A DNA stretch of 64,000 bases from Brochothrix thermosphacta DSM 20171 = FSL F6-1036. GTDB taxonomy: Bacteria > Bacillota > Bacilli > Lactobacillales > Listeriaceae. The notes beneath the pieces are model-generated. The model saw only the letters and a list, made by a program, of their open reading frames with translations, searched no databases and was not told where the DNA came from. Below are positions 46,858-56,429 of the stretch, one piece after another; position 1 is the stretch's first letter; every line of letters begins with the position of its first letter. Made by a program: the position numbers and the translations under genes. The stretch is from positions 1,178,001 to 1,242,000 of the forward strand of contig NZ_CP145608.1 of NCBI RefSeq assembly GCF_036884295.1, written 5' to 3'.

Positions 46858-47613
46858 ATGATGATCACAAAAGCAGCAGAAGCTTATCATGAAAAAATGT
46901 TTCCCGACTATCAATCCAGTTTTTTAGAAACGGATCCAGAATTTATTACATTGTTTGATAACTTTGCATTCGATACTGTTATAAATCAAGCTGATTTCGA
47001 TAATAAAACAAGAATGCAGGTTATCCTTGCCGTTTTGATTGGTTGTCAAAGTTTGGCTGAATATAAGGCGATGTTACCCGCTGCATTAAATTTTGGTGTG
47101 TCTCCAATTGTTGTGAAAGAAATTATTTATCAAGCCGTTGCTTATTTAGGAATCGGTCGTGTGTATCCTTTTTTAATCGCAACAAATGACATTTTAACAG
47201 AAAAAGGTATTGCTTTACCACTTGCTAATCAAGCCACAGTAACAGAAAAAACACGACTTTCAGATGGTGAAGCAGCACAAATTGCTATTTTTGGCGAAGA
47301 GATGAAATGATTTGCGCAATCAGGACCAAAATTAAGTCGCCATATTAACCAGTGGTTAACTGAAAATTGTTTTGGTGACTACTACACTCGAACTGGTTTA
47401 GATTTAAAAAAAAGAGAGCTTTTAACCGCTTGCTTTTTGTTAGCACAAGGAGGCTGCGAGCCACAGTTAATCGCACATTTTAAAGCAAATATTCGCTTGG
47501 GCAATGACCCGGAATTTTTAGTAACGATGATATCCCAATGTATACCCTATATTGGTTATCCGCGCAGTTTAAACGCATTGCGTTGTCTTACTGAAGCTGA
47601 AATGAATGAATAA
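46858..47613 (+). pseudogene. Carboxymuconolactone decarboxylase-family protein with in-frame TGA
   Basis: The gene reads 150 codons, meets TGA at 47308-47310, and continues in the same frame to TAA 47611. The joined product of 251 residues has two CMD-like (AhpD-type) halves: one with GCQSLAEYKAML and GRVYPFL, one with KRELLTACFLLAQGG and IGYPRSLNAL. The family includes decarboxylases and thiol peroxidase-like proteins. The stop falls between the two halves, so the first half could still fold, but the second is lost. Confidence 0.82.
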
Positions 47614-47641
47614 ATAAATCTATTAAATAGGAGGAATTACA

Positions 47642-48622
47642 ATGGACTATGTAAAATTTGGTAATACAGGAATGGATGTTTCTAAAATATGTTTAGGCAC
47701 AATGGGATTTGGTGATCCTAATAGTGGATTCCATGAATGGGTCAATGAGGAAGAAGAAAGTACCGAAGTTATCAAAAAAGCATTAGACGTAGGCATTAAT
47801 TTTTTTGATACTGCAAATATTTATTCGTATGGAGCAAGTGAAACGATATTAGGAAACGCTCTGAAAAAACATGCCAATCGCGATGAAATTGTTGTGGCAA
47901 CAAAGGCATACATGAAAATGAAAGATGCCCCTAATAGTGGCGGTTTATCACGTAAGGCGTTATTTTATCAATTAGACCAAAGTTTAGAACGGTTACAAAT
48001 GGATTACGTTGATTTGTTTATCATTCATAGATGGGACTATGAGACACCCATTGAAGAAACGATGGAAGCCTTACATGATATTGTAAAAGCTGGTAAAGCT
48101 CGTTATATTGGAGCCTCTGCGATGTATGCTTGGCAATTTGAAAAAGCACAACAAGTTGCTGAAAAAAATGGTTGGACAAAATTTGTTTCTATGCAGAATC
48201 ATCTCAACTTGTTATATCGTGAAGAAGAACGTGAAATGTTACCGCTATGTGAAGATCAAGGGGTGGCGGTTACACCATATAGCCCATTAGCATCAGGGCG
48301 ATTAACACGTGATTGGGAAGCGATGACAGAGCGTTATCTAAAAGATCAAACGGCAAAATCAAAATATGATAAAACAGCTGAACAGGATAAAATAATTGTT
48401 CAACGGGTGGCAGAAATAGCGGAAAAATACAATGTGAAACGTGCTCAAGTTGCATTGGCATGGTTGCTTCAAAAAGAAGCAGTGGTATCTCCTATCATTG
48501 GTGCAACAAAAATAAGCCATCTATTAGATGCTTTACCTGCAATCGATTTACAGATAGACCCAGCAGATATTAGCTACTTAGAAGGGGCCTACTTACCTCA
48601 CGAAGTTGTTGGGGCCATCTAA
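47642..48622 (+). CDS. Aldo/keto reductase
   Basis: A 326-residue NADPH-dependent oxidoreductase of the YakC/YhdN-like group. Catalytic tetrad visible: Asp and Tyr in FDTANIYSYG, Lys in VVATKAY, His in FIIHRWD. C-terminal PIIGATKISHLLDAL is the cofactor-binding region. Start ATG behind AGGAGG. It lies between the CMD pseudogene and a cupin gene, an arrangement suggesting detoxification or conversion of small carbonyl compounds; substrate unknown. Confidence 0.9.
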   Translation: MDYVKFGNTGMDVSKICLGTMGFGDPNSGFHEWVNEEEESTEVIKKALDVGINFFDTANIYSYGASETILGNALKKHANRDEIVVATKAYMKMKDAPNSGGLSRKALFYQLDQSLERLQMDYVDLFIIHRWDYETPIEETMEALHDIVKAGKARYIGASAMYAWQFEKAQQVAEKNGWTKFVSMQNHLNLLYREEEREMLPLCEDQGVAVTPYSPLASGRLTRDWEAMTERYLKDQTAKSKYDKTAEQDKIIVQRVAEIAEKYNVKRAQVALAWLLQKEAVVSPIIGATKISHLLDALPAIDLQIDPADISYLEGAYLPHEVVGAI

Positions 48623-48655
48623 TACAAAGCTAAAGAATGAAAAGGGGGAACTAAG

Positions 48656-49063
48656 ATGGCAAAATTTGAAGAAATTAAACAAGGAACAATCTTTCCAATT
48701 GGAGAAAAAAACAAGGCATTTGCCCATTATTTTACAGGACAAAGTTATTTGCGAACATTGGTGGCTGATGAAGCTATTGATGTTGGCGTAGCAACAGTCA
48801 GCTTCGAACCTGGTTGCCGTAATAATTGGCATATCCACTGTAACGGCTATCAACTATTGCTAGTGACAGGTGGTGAAGGATGGTATCAGGAAGAAGGCGA
48901 AGTCGCACAATCATTAAAAGTAGGGGATGTCGTTGCAACGCATGACGGAGTGAAACATTGGCATGGCGCCAAAAAAGATAGTTGGTTCGAACATATTGCC
49001 ATCACAGCAGGGACACCAGAATGGCTTGAAGCAGTGGCGGATGATTGGTACCAAGCACTTTAG
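48656..49063 (+). CDS. Cupin-domain protein
   Basis: 135 residues forming one cupin barrel. Motif 1 is NNWHIHCNGYQLLLVTGGEG (His, His, and a Gln in place of the usual Glu), and motif 2 is GDVVATHDGVKHWHG with the metal-binding His. Such proteins often accompany CMD-family genes, as here. Ribosome binding site AAGGGGG. Last gene of the operon, with a terminator after it. Confidence 0.85.
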   Translation: MAKFEEIKQGTIFPIGEKNKAFAHYFTGQSYLRTLVADEAIDVGVATVSFEPGCRNNWHIHCNGYQLLLVTGGEGWYQEEGEVAQSLKVGDVVATHDGVKHWHGAKKDSWFEHIAITAGTPEWLEAVADDWYQAL

Positions 49064-49094
49064 TTATAGTTGAAAAAGATAAGAATGACTTTTG

Positions 49095-49123
49095 AAAACG
49101 CAGAGATCTATCTGCGTTTTTTT
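49095..49123 (+). terminator. Terminator after the cupin gene
   Basis: AAAACGCAGA-GATC-TATCTGCGTTTT: a strong hairpin followed by a T run. It marks the end of the accessory block. Confidence 0.88.
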
Positions 49124-49183
49124 GCATAGACAATTTAATTACACATCAATTTAAAATTAAACGCGCTCATTTAGACAAGGTAA

Positions 49184-49212
49184 TTGTCTTTACAGGCAAA
49201 TACATGTAAAAT
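49184..49212 (+). promoter_or_regulatory. Promoter of ylxM-ffh
   Basis: TTGTCT, a 17-base spacer, TAAAAT; 31 bases before the ylxM start. Confidence 0.7.
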
Positions 49213-49243
49213 AGGGGTATGCATAAAAATTGAGGTGAAATCG

Positions 49244-49582
49244 ATGCTTGAAAAAACAACGCGTATCAATATGCTTTTCGCCTTTTATCAACCTTTGCTA
49301 ACAGCAAAACAAAGCGAGTACATGACGCTGTACTATGAGGATGATTATTCGCTTGGAGAAATCGCTGAAGAGTATGAAATCTCACGCCAAGCGGTTTACG
49401 ATAACATTAAACGAACGGTGAAAATTCTTGAAACTTATGAAGAAAAACTGGGGCTTGTTGCTGTCTTTAAAAAGCAAAACGATATTGTCACAGGTTTAAG
49501 GCATCAAATCACTGAAAATCAGTGGGAAGATCCTAAAGTAACTGCTCTATTAAACGAACTTGATGAAATTAACTTATATTAG
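49244..49582 (+). CDS. ylxM: YlxM, SRP-associated helix-turn-helix protein
   Basis: 112 residues, a small DNA-binding-like protein ([24 protein letters not shown]) that in Gram-positives is always next to ffh and has been linked to SRP function. The frame opens at 49184 inside the promoter, but ATG 49244 behind GAGGTGA is the start that gives the conserved [12 protein letters not shown]. It lies 11 bases before ffh. Confidence 0.93.
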   Translation: MLEKTTRINMLFAFYQPLLTAKQSEYMTLYYEDDYSLGEIAEEYEISRQAVYDNIKRTVKILETYEEKLGLVAVFKKQNDIVTGLRHQITENQWEDPKVTALLNELDEINLY

Positions 49583-49593
49583 GAGGTCCTACA

Positions 49594-50958
49594 ATGGCTT
49601 TTGAAGGATTGTCAGAACGATTACAGAATACGATACAAAGAATGCGTGGAAAAGGTAAGATTAGTGAAGCAGACGTTAAAGAGATGATGCGTGAGGTACG
49701 CCTTGCATTGCTTGAAGCGGATGTTAACTTTAAAGTTGTTAAAAACTTTGTTAAAACAGTAGGAGAGCGTGCGATTGGCCAGGATGTCATGAGCAGCTTA
49801 ACACCAGGTCAGCAAGTCGTTAAAATCGTTAATGAAGAACTGACTGACTTAATGGGTGGGGAAGAAAGCAAGCTCACAATGAGCACACAACCTCCAACCG
49901 TATTAATGATGGTTGGTTTACAAGGTGCTGGTAAAACAACGACGACAGGTAAATTAGCTTCGTTATTACGTAAAAAATACAATAAGAAACCATTATTAGT
50001 TGCTGCCGATGTTTATCGTCCAGCTGCGATTCAACAACTTGAAACACTAGGGAAACAACTGGATATGCCTGTATTTAGTATGGGAGATCAAGTGAGTCCC
50101 GTTGAGATTGCTAAAAAAGCAATTGAACATGCTAAAGCGGAACATTTAGATTACGTTTTAATCGATACAGCAGGTCGCCTGCATGTTGATGAAGCATTAA
50201 TGACTGAATTAGTTGAAGTGAAAGAAATAGCGAAACCTGATGATATTTTACTTGTTGTCGATGCGATGACAGGTCAAGATGCAGTGAATGTTGCACAAAA
50301 CTTCAACGAAACACTTGAATTAACAGGTGTAGTATTAACAAAATTAGACGGGGATACTCGTGGTGGGGCAGCATTATCAATCCGCTCTGTTACTGGGAAG
50401 CCAATCAAATTCGTTGGTATGGGTGAAAAACTGGATGCGTTAGAACCTTTCCATCCTGATCGTATGGCATCACGTATATTAGGTATGGGTGACGTTATGA
50501 GCTTGATTGAAAAAGCACAAGCTAACGTTGATGAAGAAAAAGCAATGGAATTAGCGAATAAAATGAAAGATAATTCAATGACATTCGATGATTTCTTAGA
50601 ACAATTGCAACAAGTTAAACAAATGGGACCATTAGATGATTTATTAAAAATGATTCCAGGTATGAACAAAATGAAAGGCGTCGAAAACATGTCGATTGAT
50701 GACAAACAAATGGCGCACATCGAAGCAATCATCAAATCAATGACAACGAAAGAACGTACAGATCCAACGTTGTTAAATGCAAGTCGTCGTCGCCGTATTG
50801 CAACTGGGAGTGGACGTCCTGTGCAAGAAGTGAATAAACTTGTTAAACAATTTGATGAAATGAAAAAAATGATGAAACAAATGAGTGGAATGGGCGGTAA
50901 AAAAGGTAAAAAGAATCCTTTAGCAGGCCTTGGTGGCAATTTTAAACTGCCATTTTAA
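49594..50958 (+). CDS. ffh: Signal recognition particle protein Ffh
   Basis: 454 residues: N and G domains with GLQGAGKTTT, DTAGR, TKLDGDTRGG, and a methionine-rich M domain (about 300-440) that binds the 4.5S-type RNA and signal sequences. Normal length, start behind AGGAGG. Its partner FtsY is encoded about 16 kb upstream across the accessory region. Confidence 0.97.
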   Translation: MAFEGLSERLQNTIQRMRGKGKISEADVKEMMREVRLALLEADVNFKVVKNFVKTVGERAIGQDVMSSLTPGQQVVKIVNEELTDLMGGEESKLTMSTQPPTVLMMVGLQGAGKTTTTGKLASLLRKKYNKKPLLVAADVYRPAAIQQLETLGKQLDMPVFSMGDQVSPVEIAKKAIEHAKAEHLDYVLIDTAGRLHVDEALMTELVEVKEIAKPDDILLVVDAMTGQDAVNVAQNFNETLELTGVVLTKLDGDTRGGAALSIRSVTGKPIKFVGMGEKLDALEPFHPDRMASRILGMGDVMSLIEKAQANVDEEKAMELANKMKDNSMTFDDFLEQLQQVKQMGPLDDLLKMIPGMNKMKGVENMSIDDKQMAHIEAIIKSMTTKERTDPTLLNASRRRRIATGSGRPVQEVNKLVKQFDEMKKMMKQMSGMGGKKGKKNPLAGLGGNFKLPF

Positions 50959-51055
50959 ACTTTTTTGAAGATGTAAAGAAAAAATATTTTACAACCAGAA
51001 GAATTGATGGTAATATTAATTCTTGTGAGATACAAATTATGGAGGTGTTATTCAA

Positions 51056-51328
51056 ATGGCAGTTAAGATTCGTTTAAAACGTATGGGTTCTCGTAAATCT
51101 CCTTTCTACCGTGTCGTAGTAGCAGACTCACGTTCACCACGTGATGGTCGTTACATCGAAACAGTTGGGACATTTAATCCTTTAACTCAACCAGAAACAG
51201 TTGTAATTAATGAAGAATCTGTTTTATCATGGTTAAGCAAAGGTGCGCAACCTTCTGATACAGTTCGTACTTTATTATCATCAAAAGGAATTTTAGAAAA
51301 ATTCCACAACGCTAAATACTCTAAATAA
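51056..51328 (+). CDS. rpsP: 30S ribosomal protein S16
   Basis: 90 residues with the family start [19 protein letters not shown] and [14 protein letters not shown]. Behind GGAGGTG. In Bacillus and Listeria the KH-domain gene khpA follows; here a terminator and ylqD follow. Confidence 0.97.
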   Translation: MAVKIRLKRMGSRKSPFYRVVVADSRSPRDGRYIETVGTFNPLTQPETVVINEESVLSWLSKGAQPSDTVRTLLSSKGILEKFHNAKYSK

Positions 51329-51352
51329 GATATTAAGCAATCATATTTAATG

Positions 51353-51399
51353 AAACCGTCCCATCATTTATATTCATTTATGATGTGGGCGGTTTTTTT
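51353..51399 (+). terminator. Hairpin with T run between rpsP and ylqD
   Basis: AACCG-CCCA-TCAT on the left pairs with ATGATGTGGGCGGTT on the right (one bulge each side) and a T run follows. Partial read-through is needed if ylqD-rimM-trmD lack their own promoter. Confidence 0.75.
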
Positions 51400-51423
51400 A
51401 TTTTATTAAAGAGGGGTGCTCGT

Positions 51424-51816
51424 ATGAATATTTTGCAACGTATCCAAGTCAAGCGAGTCTTAACAACGGAAGCGCTTGAACATATTCAAGAATCTTTTGA
51501 TCTGAAAAAAAAGCAACTTCAAATGGAAATTGAACAATTGAAATTTCAACAGAAGAAACAGCTTCACCTTTCTAAACAACCAGAAGATAAAATTACAGCC
51601 TACTTTGTTAATGAAATAGAAAAACGAGAAGAACAACTTGCTATCATTGTTTATGAAGGCGATCAACTCAATATATTACCCCTCGGTTCTGAAATTATCG
51701 AACGGGAAGTTGAAGCGTTGGTGCCGATTAAAGTGGGTGACCAAGGGTCGTCAATCCAAACAAATAAAGAAATCGTGATTAAAGACGATATTATAATAGA
51801 AATTAGAACGAGGTGA
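51424..51816 (+). CDS. ylqD: YlqD-family protein
   Basis: 130 residues, with a coiled-coil N-terminal half (KKKQLQMEIEQLKFQQKKQ) and a beta-rich C-terminal half (PLGSEIIEREVEALVPIKVGD). Found between rpsP/khpA and rimM in Bacillales; function unknown. Start ATG 51424 behind GAGGGGTG. Seven bases before rimM. Confidence 0.85.
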   Translation: MNILQRIQVKRVLTTEALEHIQESFDLKKKQLQMEIEQLKFQQKKQLHLSKQPEDKITAYFVNEIEKREEQLAIIVYEGDQLNILPLGSEIIEREVEALVPIKVGDQGSSIQTNKEIVIKDDIIIEIRTR

Positions 51817-51822
51817 AACACA

Positions 51823-52341
51823 ATGACAGAATATTTGAATGTAGGTAAGATTGTTAATACGCACGGTGTTCAAGGTGAATTACGTGTGATGAGTGTGACC
51901 GATTTTGCTGAAGAACGTTTCCAAGTGGGTAATGAATTAACAATGTTTAAACCAGGTGAAACAAAACCGACGAAAGTTAAAATTTTAACACACCGTCAAC
52001 ACAAAAACTTTGATTTGATTACACTGGAAAATGTGTATAACTTAAAATTAGCTGAGGAACTTAAAAACAGCGAACTCAAAATTGAAAAAGATCGTGTACA
52101 AGCATTGCCAGAAGGCGAATATTACTACCATGAAATTTTAGGATGCGTTGTTTTTGCTGAAGACGGCTCTAAAATTGGTGAAGTTAAAGAAGTTTTAGAA
52201 ACAGGTGCCAACGATGTCTGGGTTGTAAAAGATGCCAAAGGGAAAGATCAGTTAATTCCATTTATCCCATCAATCGTATTAGAAGTTGATGTTGCTGAAA
52301 AACGTATTGTGATTGAAGTGATAGAAGGGCTGTTAAGCTAA
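51823..52341 (+). CDS. rimM: Ribosome maturation factor RimM
   Basis: 172 residues: an N-terminal domain with [16 protein letters not shown] and a C-terminal PRC-barrel ([38 protein letters not shown]). RimM binds S19 and helps mature the 30S head. Its stop overlaps the trmD start (TAATG). Confidence 0.95.
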   Translation: MTEYLNVGKIVNTHGVQGELRVMSVTDFAEERFQVGNELTMFKPGETKPTKVKILTHRQHKNFDLITLENVYNLKLAEELKNSELKIEKDRVQALPEGEYYYHEILGCVVFAEDGSKIGEVKEVLETGANDVWVVKDAKGKDQLIPFIPSIVLEVDVAEKRIVIEVIEGLLS

Positions 52342-53090
52342 TGAAAATTGATATCCTTACGCTATTTCCAGAGATGTTTAAAGGTGTCACTGAATCATCA
52401 ATTATCAAAAATGCGATTGAAAAAAAGTTGGTCGATGTAACGGCGAATGATTTTCGTCCTTTTTCGACACATCGCCAAGGTCATGTGGATGATTATCCTT
52501 ATGGTGGTGGCGCAGGGATGCTCTTAATGGCACAGCCATTATTTGACGCTGTAGCGCATTTGAAAAAAGATGAGGTAAAACCCCGCGTTATCTTGCTGGA
52601 CCCCGCAGGTGTGCCTTATACGCAGAAATTAGCGGAAGAACTTGCACAAGAAGAACAATTAATTATGATTTGTGGGCATTATGAAGGTTATGATGAACGT
52701 ATTCGCGAGCATCTAGTAACAGATGAAATCTCAATCGGTGATTATATCTTAACAGGTGGCGAAGTTGGTGCAATGGCGATTATGGATAGTGTGGTGCGTT
52801 TGTTACCAGGTGCATTAGGTAATGATGAATCTGCTATTACTGATTCATTTTCAACTGGTTTACTGGAACACCCACACTACACGCGCCCAGCAGAGTTTCG
52901 TGGGTTAGAAGTGCCTAGTATCTTAACAAGCGGCCATCATGCTAATATCGAACGCTGGCGCCATGAGGAATCATTACGCCGTACAGCAGTGCGACGCCCT
53001 GATTTATTGGAAGTTTATCCATTAACTGATGAAGACCGAGCCTTTTTAAAAGCAGAAAACCTTTTTGAAGCTAAAGAAACAAACATATAA
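52341..53090 (+). CDS. trmD: tRNA (guanine-37-N1)-methyltransferase
   Basis: A 249-residue SPOUT methyltransferase making m1G37 in tRNA to prevent frameshifting. Start [13 protein letters not shown], knot motifs [18 protein letters not shown], and [11 protein letters not shown] are intact. Translationally coupled to rimM. Confidence 0.96.
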   Translation: MKIDILTLFPEMFKGVTESSIIKNAIEKKLVDVTANDFRPFSTHRQGHVDDYPYGGGAGMLLMAQPLFDAVAHLKKDEVKPRVILLDPAGVPYTQKLAEELAQEEQLIMICGHYEGYDERIREHLVTDEISIGDYILTGGEVGAMAIMDSVVRLLPGALGNDESAITDSFSTGLLEHPHYTRPAEFRGLEVPSILTSGHHANIERWRHEESLRRTAVRRPDLLEVYPLTDEDRAFLKAENLFEAKETNI

Positions 53091-53099
53091 AGAATAACT

Positions 53100-53221
53100 A
53101 CTTGTCAGGCAACTAATAATATGATAACATTACATGGTGACTGAAAAAATCAGTCCAATTAACGATATTCCGCTTTGCGTCAATAGTGCGAAAGAATGTC
53201 CGTTGAGGAGGAGAAAATTAA
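53100..53221 (+). ncRNA. Candidate L19 leader upstream of rplS
   Basis: The 131-base gap before rplS contains a perfect hairpin GACTGA-N5-TCAGTC (53139-53155) and further weak pairing toward the GAGGAGGAG site. Firmicutes have a structured L19 mRNA leader at this place that is thought to allow feedback by L19. I assign it by position and hairpin content only. Confidence 0.4.
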
Positions 53222-53566
53222 ATGCATATTCTTGATGAAATTACTAAAGGTCAATTGCGTACTGATGTACCGGATTTCCGTCCTGGTGACACTGTCATCG
53301 TACACGCGAAAGTTGTCGAAGGAACACGCGAACGTATCCAACTTTTTGAAGGTGTGGTTATTAAACGTCGTGGTGCTGGAATCAGCGAAACTTTCACTGT
53401 TCGTAAAATTTCTTACGGCGTAGGTGTTGAGCGTACATTCCCTGTACACACTCCACGTATTGCTAAATTAGAAGTTAAACGTCACGGTAAAGTACGTCGT
53501 GCTAAATTGTACTACTTACGTGAATTACGTGGTAAAGCTGCACGTATCAAAGAAGTTCGTCGCTAA
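53222..53566 (+). CDS. rplS: 50S ribosomal protein L19
   Basis: 114 residues with the L19 pattern: [46 protein letters not shown] and a basic C-terminus ending IKEVRR. Strong ribosome binding site (GAGGAGG). Last gene of the rimM-trmD-rplS group. Confidence 0.97.
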   Translation: MHILDEITKGQLRTDVPDFRPGDTVIVHAKVVEGTRERIQLFEGVVIKRRGAGISETFTVRKISYGVGVERTFPVHTPRIAKLEVKRHGKVRRAKLYYLRELRGKAARIKEVRR

Positions 53567-53603
53567 GAATCGCTTAATCGCGTTCAAAGGTACAACTTTT
53601 GGA

Positions 53604-53633
53604 GACCCCTTGTTTATACAAGGGGTCTTTTTT
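53604..53633 (+). terminator. Terminator of rplS
   Basis: GACCCCTTG-N6-CAAGGGGTC, a perfect nine-pair hairpin followed by six T residues. Confidence 0.92.
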
Positions 53634-53940
53634 ACTGTCCTCGTAGCGGATTTATCCGCTTTACGAGGACAGTATGGGACGGAAATTGCGGAGGCAATTG
53701 AGTACCAATCCTTTGATTAAAATCGTTGCGAATTTATTCGTTTTACGAGAACAGTATGGGTGCTAATATCGTAGTGGATTTATCCACTTTACGAGGATAG
53801 TATGGGACGGAAATTGCGGAGGCAATTGAGTACCAATCCTTTGATTAAAATCGTTGCGAATCTATTCGTTTTATGAGGACAGTATGGGACGACGGAGCGA
53901 CAGCGAGTACCAATCCATAGTGAATGGAGTACCACTCCAT
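53634..53940. repeat. Tandem hairpin repeats (about 128-bp period)
   Basis: Units begin with a hairpin such as GCGGAT-TT-ATCCGC (53646 on) or GTGGAT-TT-ATCCAC (53774 on), continue TTTACGAGGA(C/T)AGTATGGGACGG, then a second hairpin AATTGC-GGAG-GCAATT and GAGTACCAATCC. Positions 53643 and 53771 start near-identical copies, 128 bases apart, with half-units between (GCGAAT/ATTCGT arms) and a diverged last unit to 53916 plus AT-rich copies of GAGTACNACTCCAT. No coding frame is supported. Confidence 0.8.
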
Positions 53941-54041
53941 GTATTAATAACTAAAGAGTACTACTCCATAGAAAATTGATTACCAACTTATTAGCAGATT
54001 CTCTCCCAAGTAGTGTAGATGAGAAAAATAAAGCACAAAAC

Positions 54042-54070
54042 AACCCCCTAAAATCTAATTTTAGGGGGTT
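54042..54070. terminator. Terminator of the WYL gene pair
   Basis: AACCCCCTAAAA-N5-TTTTAGGGGGTT, perfect over twelve pairs. It lies just after the minus-strand WYL gene stop. On the minus strand GTTTTG follows, on the plus strand TATTATT. Confidence 0.8.
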
Positions 54071-54075
54071 TATTA

Positions 54076-55053
54076 TTAAAAATTATCTAATAGCTGTGCT
54101 TGTGCGTCGACACGTTCTTTAATTTTAGCTACAAATTCTGTGGGGCTTGTAACGGTTATAAAGGGTCCAAATGATAGTAGGCGAATGAGTAGTTCTGTTT
54201 CATCGCCAAGATAATAGTGAATTGTGAGTTGATAGCGCGTATCATCTAAACGTTGTGTGCTTTTATTGTAGTCAGCAAAATGTAGCATGCTGCGTTCTAA
54301 GGCTTTGCGTTTATCAACAAGAATACAAGTCATCTGTGCTTGTCTACGCCGTGCTGTAATTGGTAATTCAAGGTACTTGCGTGTCGCCTTAGCTGGATGA
54401 ACAGTAAGCATACGATTGAGATTCAGTGTGACTTCAAAGCGACTGTTGCGTAACAAGCGCCATGCACGTAAGCGAAAGAGATTGTTTTTCTGTGAATATT
54501 CCAGTTTAACAGGTAAAAAGAGCGCTTTTTTACTGGGAATATTCGGACGTCGTTGATACTCAATTTTCACAGGTTGCTCTGTGTTTATCGCAGCGAGGAG
54601 TTGTTTAAAATGAGCGTGTTGTTGTTTTTGCTCAACCAGCGAGTCTACTTGGTTAAAATGATCATAATAAGTCACCGCTTCTAAATCAAATAAAGGTTCA
54701 ACATGGATAAGTTGCTGTTGTAATTCTGCAATCTCAGCCTTATCCAAAAAGAATAATAATCGAGGATCATTTATAAGTGTCTTTAGCCACCGTCTCTCTA
54801 TATTGGTATTTATAAGCGGTGTTTTATTTTGTGTGATAGGAGACCAATGATCTATCGTTTCTTCTTTTAACAAATACCATGGGGTGCGCTGATTTGTTAA
54901 TGAAGGCAATAGTTGAAACGCTGTCTCGTCAAATCCTTGCTCTTTGATGAGGCATTCCAGTTCTTTTACCGTCAAAGTCTGCTGTTTACTTAAAATTGTT
55001 CGAACAATAGTGAAATAGGTGCCATGAACTTCGTGAAATAAAGAATCAGTCAT
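54076..55053 (-). CDS. WYL-domain regulator, second gene of pair
   Basis: 325 residues. The N-terminal third is helix-turn-helix-like (TVKELECLIKEQGF). The middle contains a WYL-type sandwich (about 155-245: VKIEYQRRPN, FLPVKLEYSQKNNLFRLRAWR), followed by a C-terminal extension domain. WYL proteins bind nucleic-acid or nucleotide ligands and regulate defence and repair genes. An ATG at 55062 lies directly on the ribosome binding site, so I use ATG 55053, behind GAGGAGG. It overlaps the first WYL gene by eight bases, so both are one unit. Confidence 0.75.
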   Translation of the reverse strand: MTDSLFHEVHGTYFTIVRTILSKQQTLTVKELECLIKEQGFDETAFQLLPSLTNQRTPWYLLKEETIDHWSPITQNKTPLINTNIERRWLKTLINDPRLLFFLDKAEIAELQQQLIHVEPLFDLEAVTYYDHFNQVDSLVEQKQQHAHFKQLLAAINTEQPVKIEYQRRPNIPSKKALFLPVKLEYSQKNNLFRLRAWRLLRNSRFEVTLNLNRMLTVHPAKATRKYLELPITARRRQAQMTCILVDKRKALERSMLHFADYNKSTQRLDDTRYQLTIHYYLGDETELLIRLLSFGPFITVTSPTEFVAKIKERVDAQAQLLDNF

Positions 55054-56287
55054 GAATACCATCCTCCTCAGGCGTGTGATAAAGCGTAATTAACTCTTTC
55101 ATATCATCAATGAAGTGCGCTTTCCAAGTGTTATCATTCGTTTCAATCGAAACGATACGCCCAATAAAAGTTCTAAGGAAAGGATTAATCGCATAGAGGT
55201 CAATGAGTTCGATTTCAAAAACAACTGTCATAGAATCAAGTCGTTTACTGCTACCCATTCGCTGTTCGCGAGCAAGACGAGTAATTAAATAATCTTCAGT
55301 ACCTTCTTGAACCCGCAACAACACCCGTAAATGTTTTAAAGGTTGTCTATTAAAGCTGCCATTCCATGACGTATTTTTTTTAAGAGCAAAACGTTGCTTT
55401 ATTTTAGGATAATTAGTAATGCTGTCCATCATTCTTACTTCTTTAATATTATCCAGTCTTATTGATGTTAATAGTTTTTTGTGCAAGTAGCCCACTAAAT
55501 ATTGGCGACCCGTTTCCGTACTAACATAAAGTGATAAGGGTGTAATATCTGTTTCTTTTCCGTTATATTGCATCACCTTTAAAGAAAAGTGGAGAGAAAT
55601 TGCTTCTAAACAATTTAGAGCAATTTGTTCGTCAAGGGTATGGACAATAAAATGATGTTTAAAAGCAAAGGGACTCTCACTGTCTGAATCAATTTGATTT
55701 AAAAGAAACTGGCCAACGACACCACCAGGCATTACTTCCTTAAAAAAGTGCAGGACGGGGACAAGATTAGCAGAAATGTGTAGCGGTGCTGCTATTTTAT
55801 AAGACAGTCGCTTTTCATTTTCTACTTCTTGAAGAACTCCTAATTGGCAGTATTCTTTCAGCTTGTTGCGAACAGTAATCTCAGAAAATGTGGGTGCCTC
55901 ATCAAACTGGCTCAAATAACAATCATGAAGAAGCTCAGTTAATTGTGTGAGTGACAGCAAATTGTCATTAACCAAACAATCAAGAAGTGTGAAATGTAAG
56001 AAAATATCATTTTTAGTAAAACTTTTTGTTTGCCATAACTTAAAAAAAGGATTGGCTGCGGGTTGTTGCTGTTTCAATTCTAAACGGATACTTTTACCAT
56101 TACTATTTTGTTCAGACTCAATGTATTGATGTAAATAACTTTCAATGCGACGACGTTCATTATCGTAACTCCGTAGGCTTTTTTCGCGAAATTCTTCACG
56201 AAGTTTAAAACCATTAATGTAGAACTCGCGGGCATACAAACGAATACTATTAAACTCTTTTATTAATTCATTAAACTGTCTGCTCAT
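55046..56287 (-). CDS. WYL-domain regulator, first gene of pair
   Basis: 413 residues, larger than usual. A charged helical N-terminus (REFYINGFKLREEFREKS, RRRIESYLHQYI), a winged-helix-like part (about 90-170: EITVRNKLKEYCQLGVLQEV), and a WYL-type domain (about 215-300: LKVMQYNGKETDITPLSLYVSTE) with a C-terminal extension. Divergent from rtcB across 142 bases that include AT-rich DNA and small palindromes such as TAACGCGGTTA (56352-56362). Two unequal, overlapping WYL genes suggest a heteromeric regulator; this is an inference. Confidence 0.7.
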   Translation of the reverse strand: MSRQFNELIKEFNSIRLYAREFYINGFKLREEFREKSLRSYDNERRRIESYLHQYIESEQNSNGKSIRLELKQQQPAANPFFKLWQTKSFTKNDIFLHFTLLDCLVNDNLLSLTQLTELLHDCYLSQFDEAPTFSEITVRNKLKEYCQLGVLQEVENEKRLSYKIAAPLHISANLVPVLHFFKEVMPGGVVGQFLLNQIDSDSESPFAFKHHFIVHTLDEQIALNCLEAISLHFSLKVMQYNGKETDITPLSLYVSTETGRQYLVGYLHKKLLTSIRLDNIKEVRMMDSITNYPKIKQRFALKKNTSWNGSFNRQPLKHLRVLLRVQEGTEDYLITRLAREQRMGSSKRLDSMTVVFEIELIDLYAINPFLRTFIGRIVSIETNDNTWKAHFIDDMKELITLYHTPEEDGIHD

Positions 56288-56429
56288 GTTAATTCCCCAC
56301 TCATTTATTTATTACATTCTATTATATCATGTAAGCTCGCAACATTTTTTTAACGCGGTTACTTTTAAAATATTTTACAATAAAGGCAGTTAAGAGATAT
56401 AAAAGATATTAGAAATGAGGAGTGAGAAA

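Noticed and set aside
47308-47310. TGA read as selenocysteine in the CMD-family gene
   Set aside because: It does not fall on a conserved catalytic Cys position, no selenocysteine-type hairpin follows, and no Sec machinery is seen.
50274-50939. 221-residue minus-strand frame within ffh
   Set aside because: Antisense shadow of a highly conserved gene; no ribosome binding site or family features.
53499-53720. 73-residue frame overlapping the end of rplS
   Set aside because: It runs through the rplS terminator hairpin and the repeat units; not a plausible protein.
53634-53940. CRISPR-like array from regularly spaced repeats
   Set aside because: Repeats are hairpin-rich and about 128 bases apart, with no unique spacers of constant length and no cas genes.
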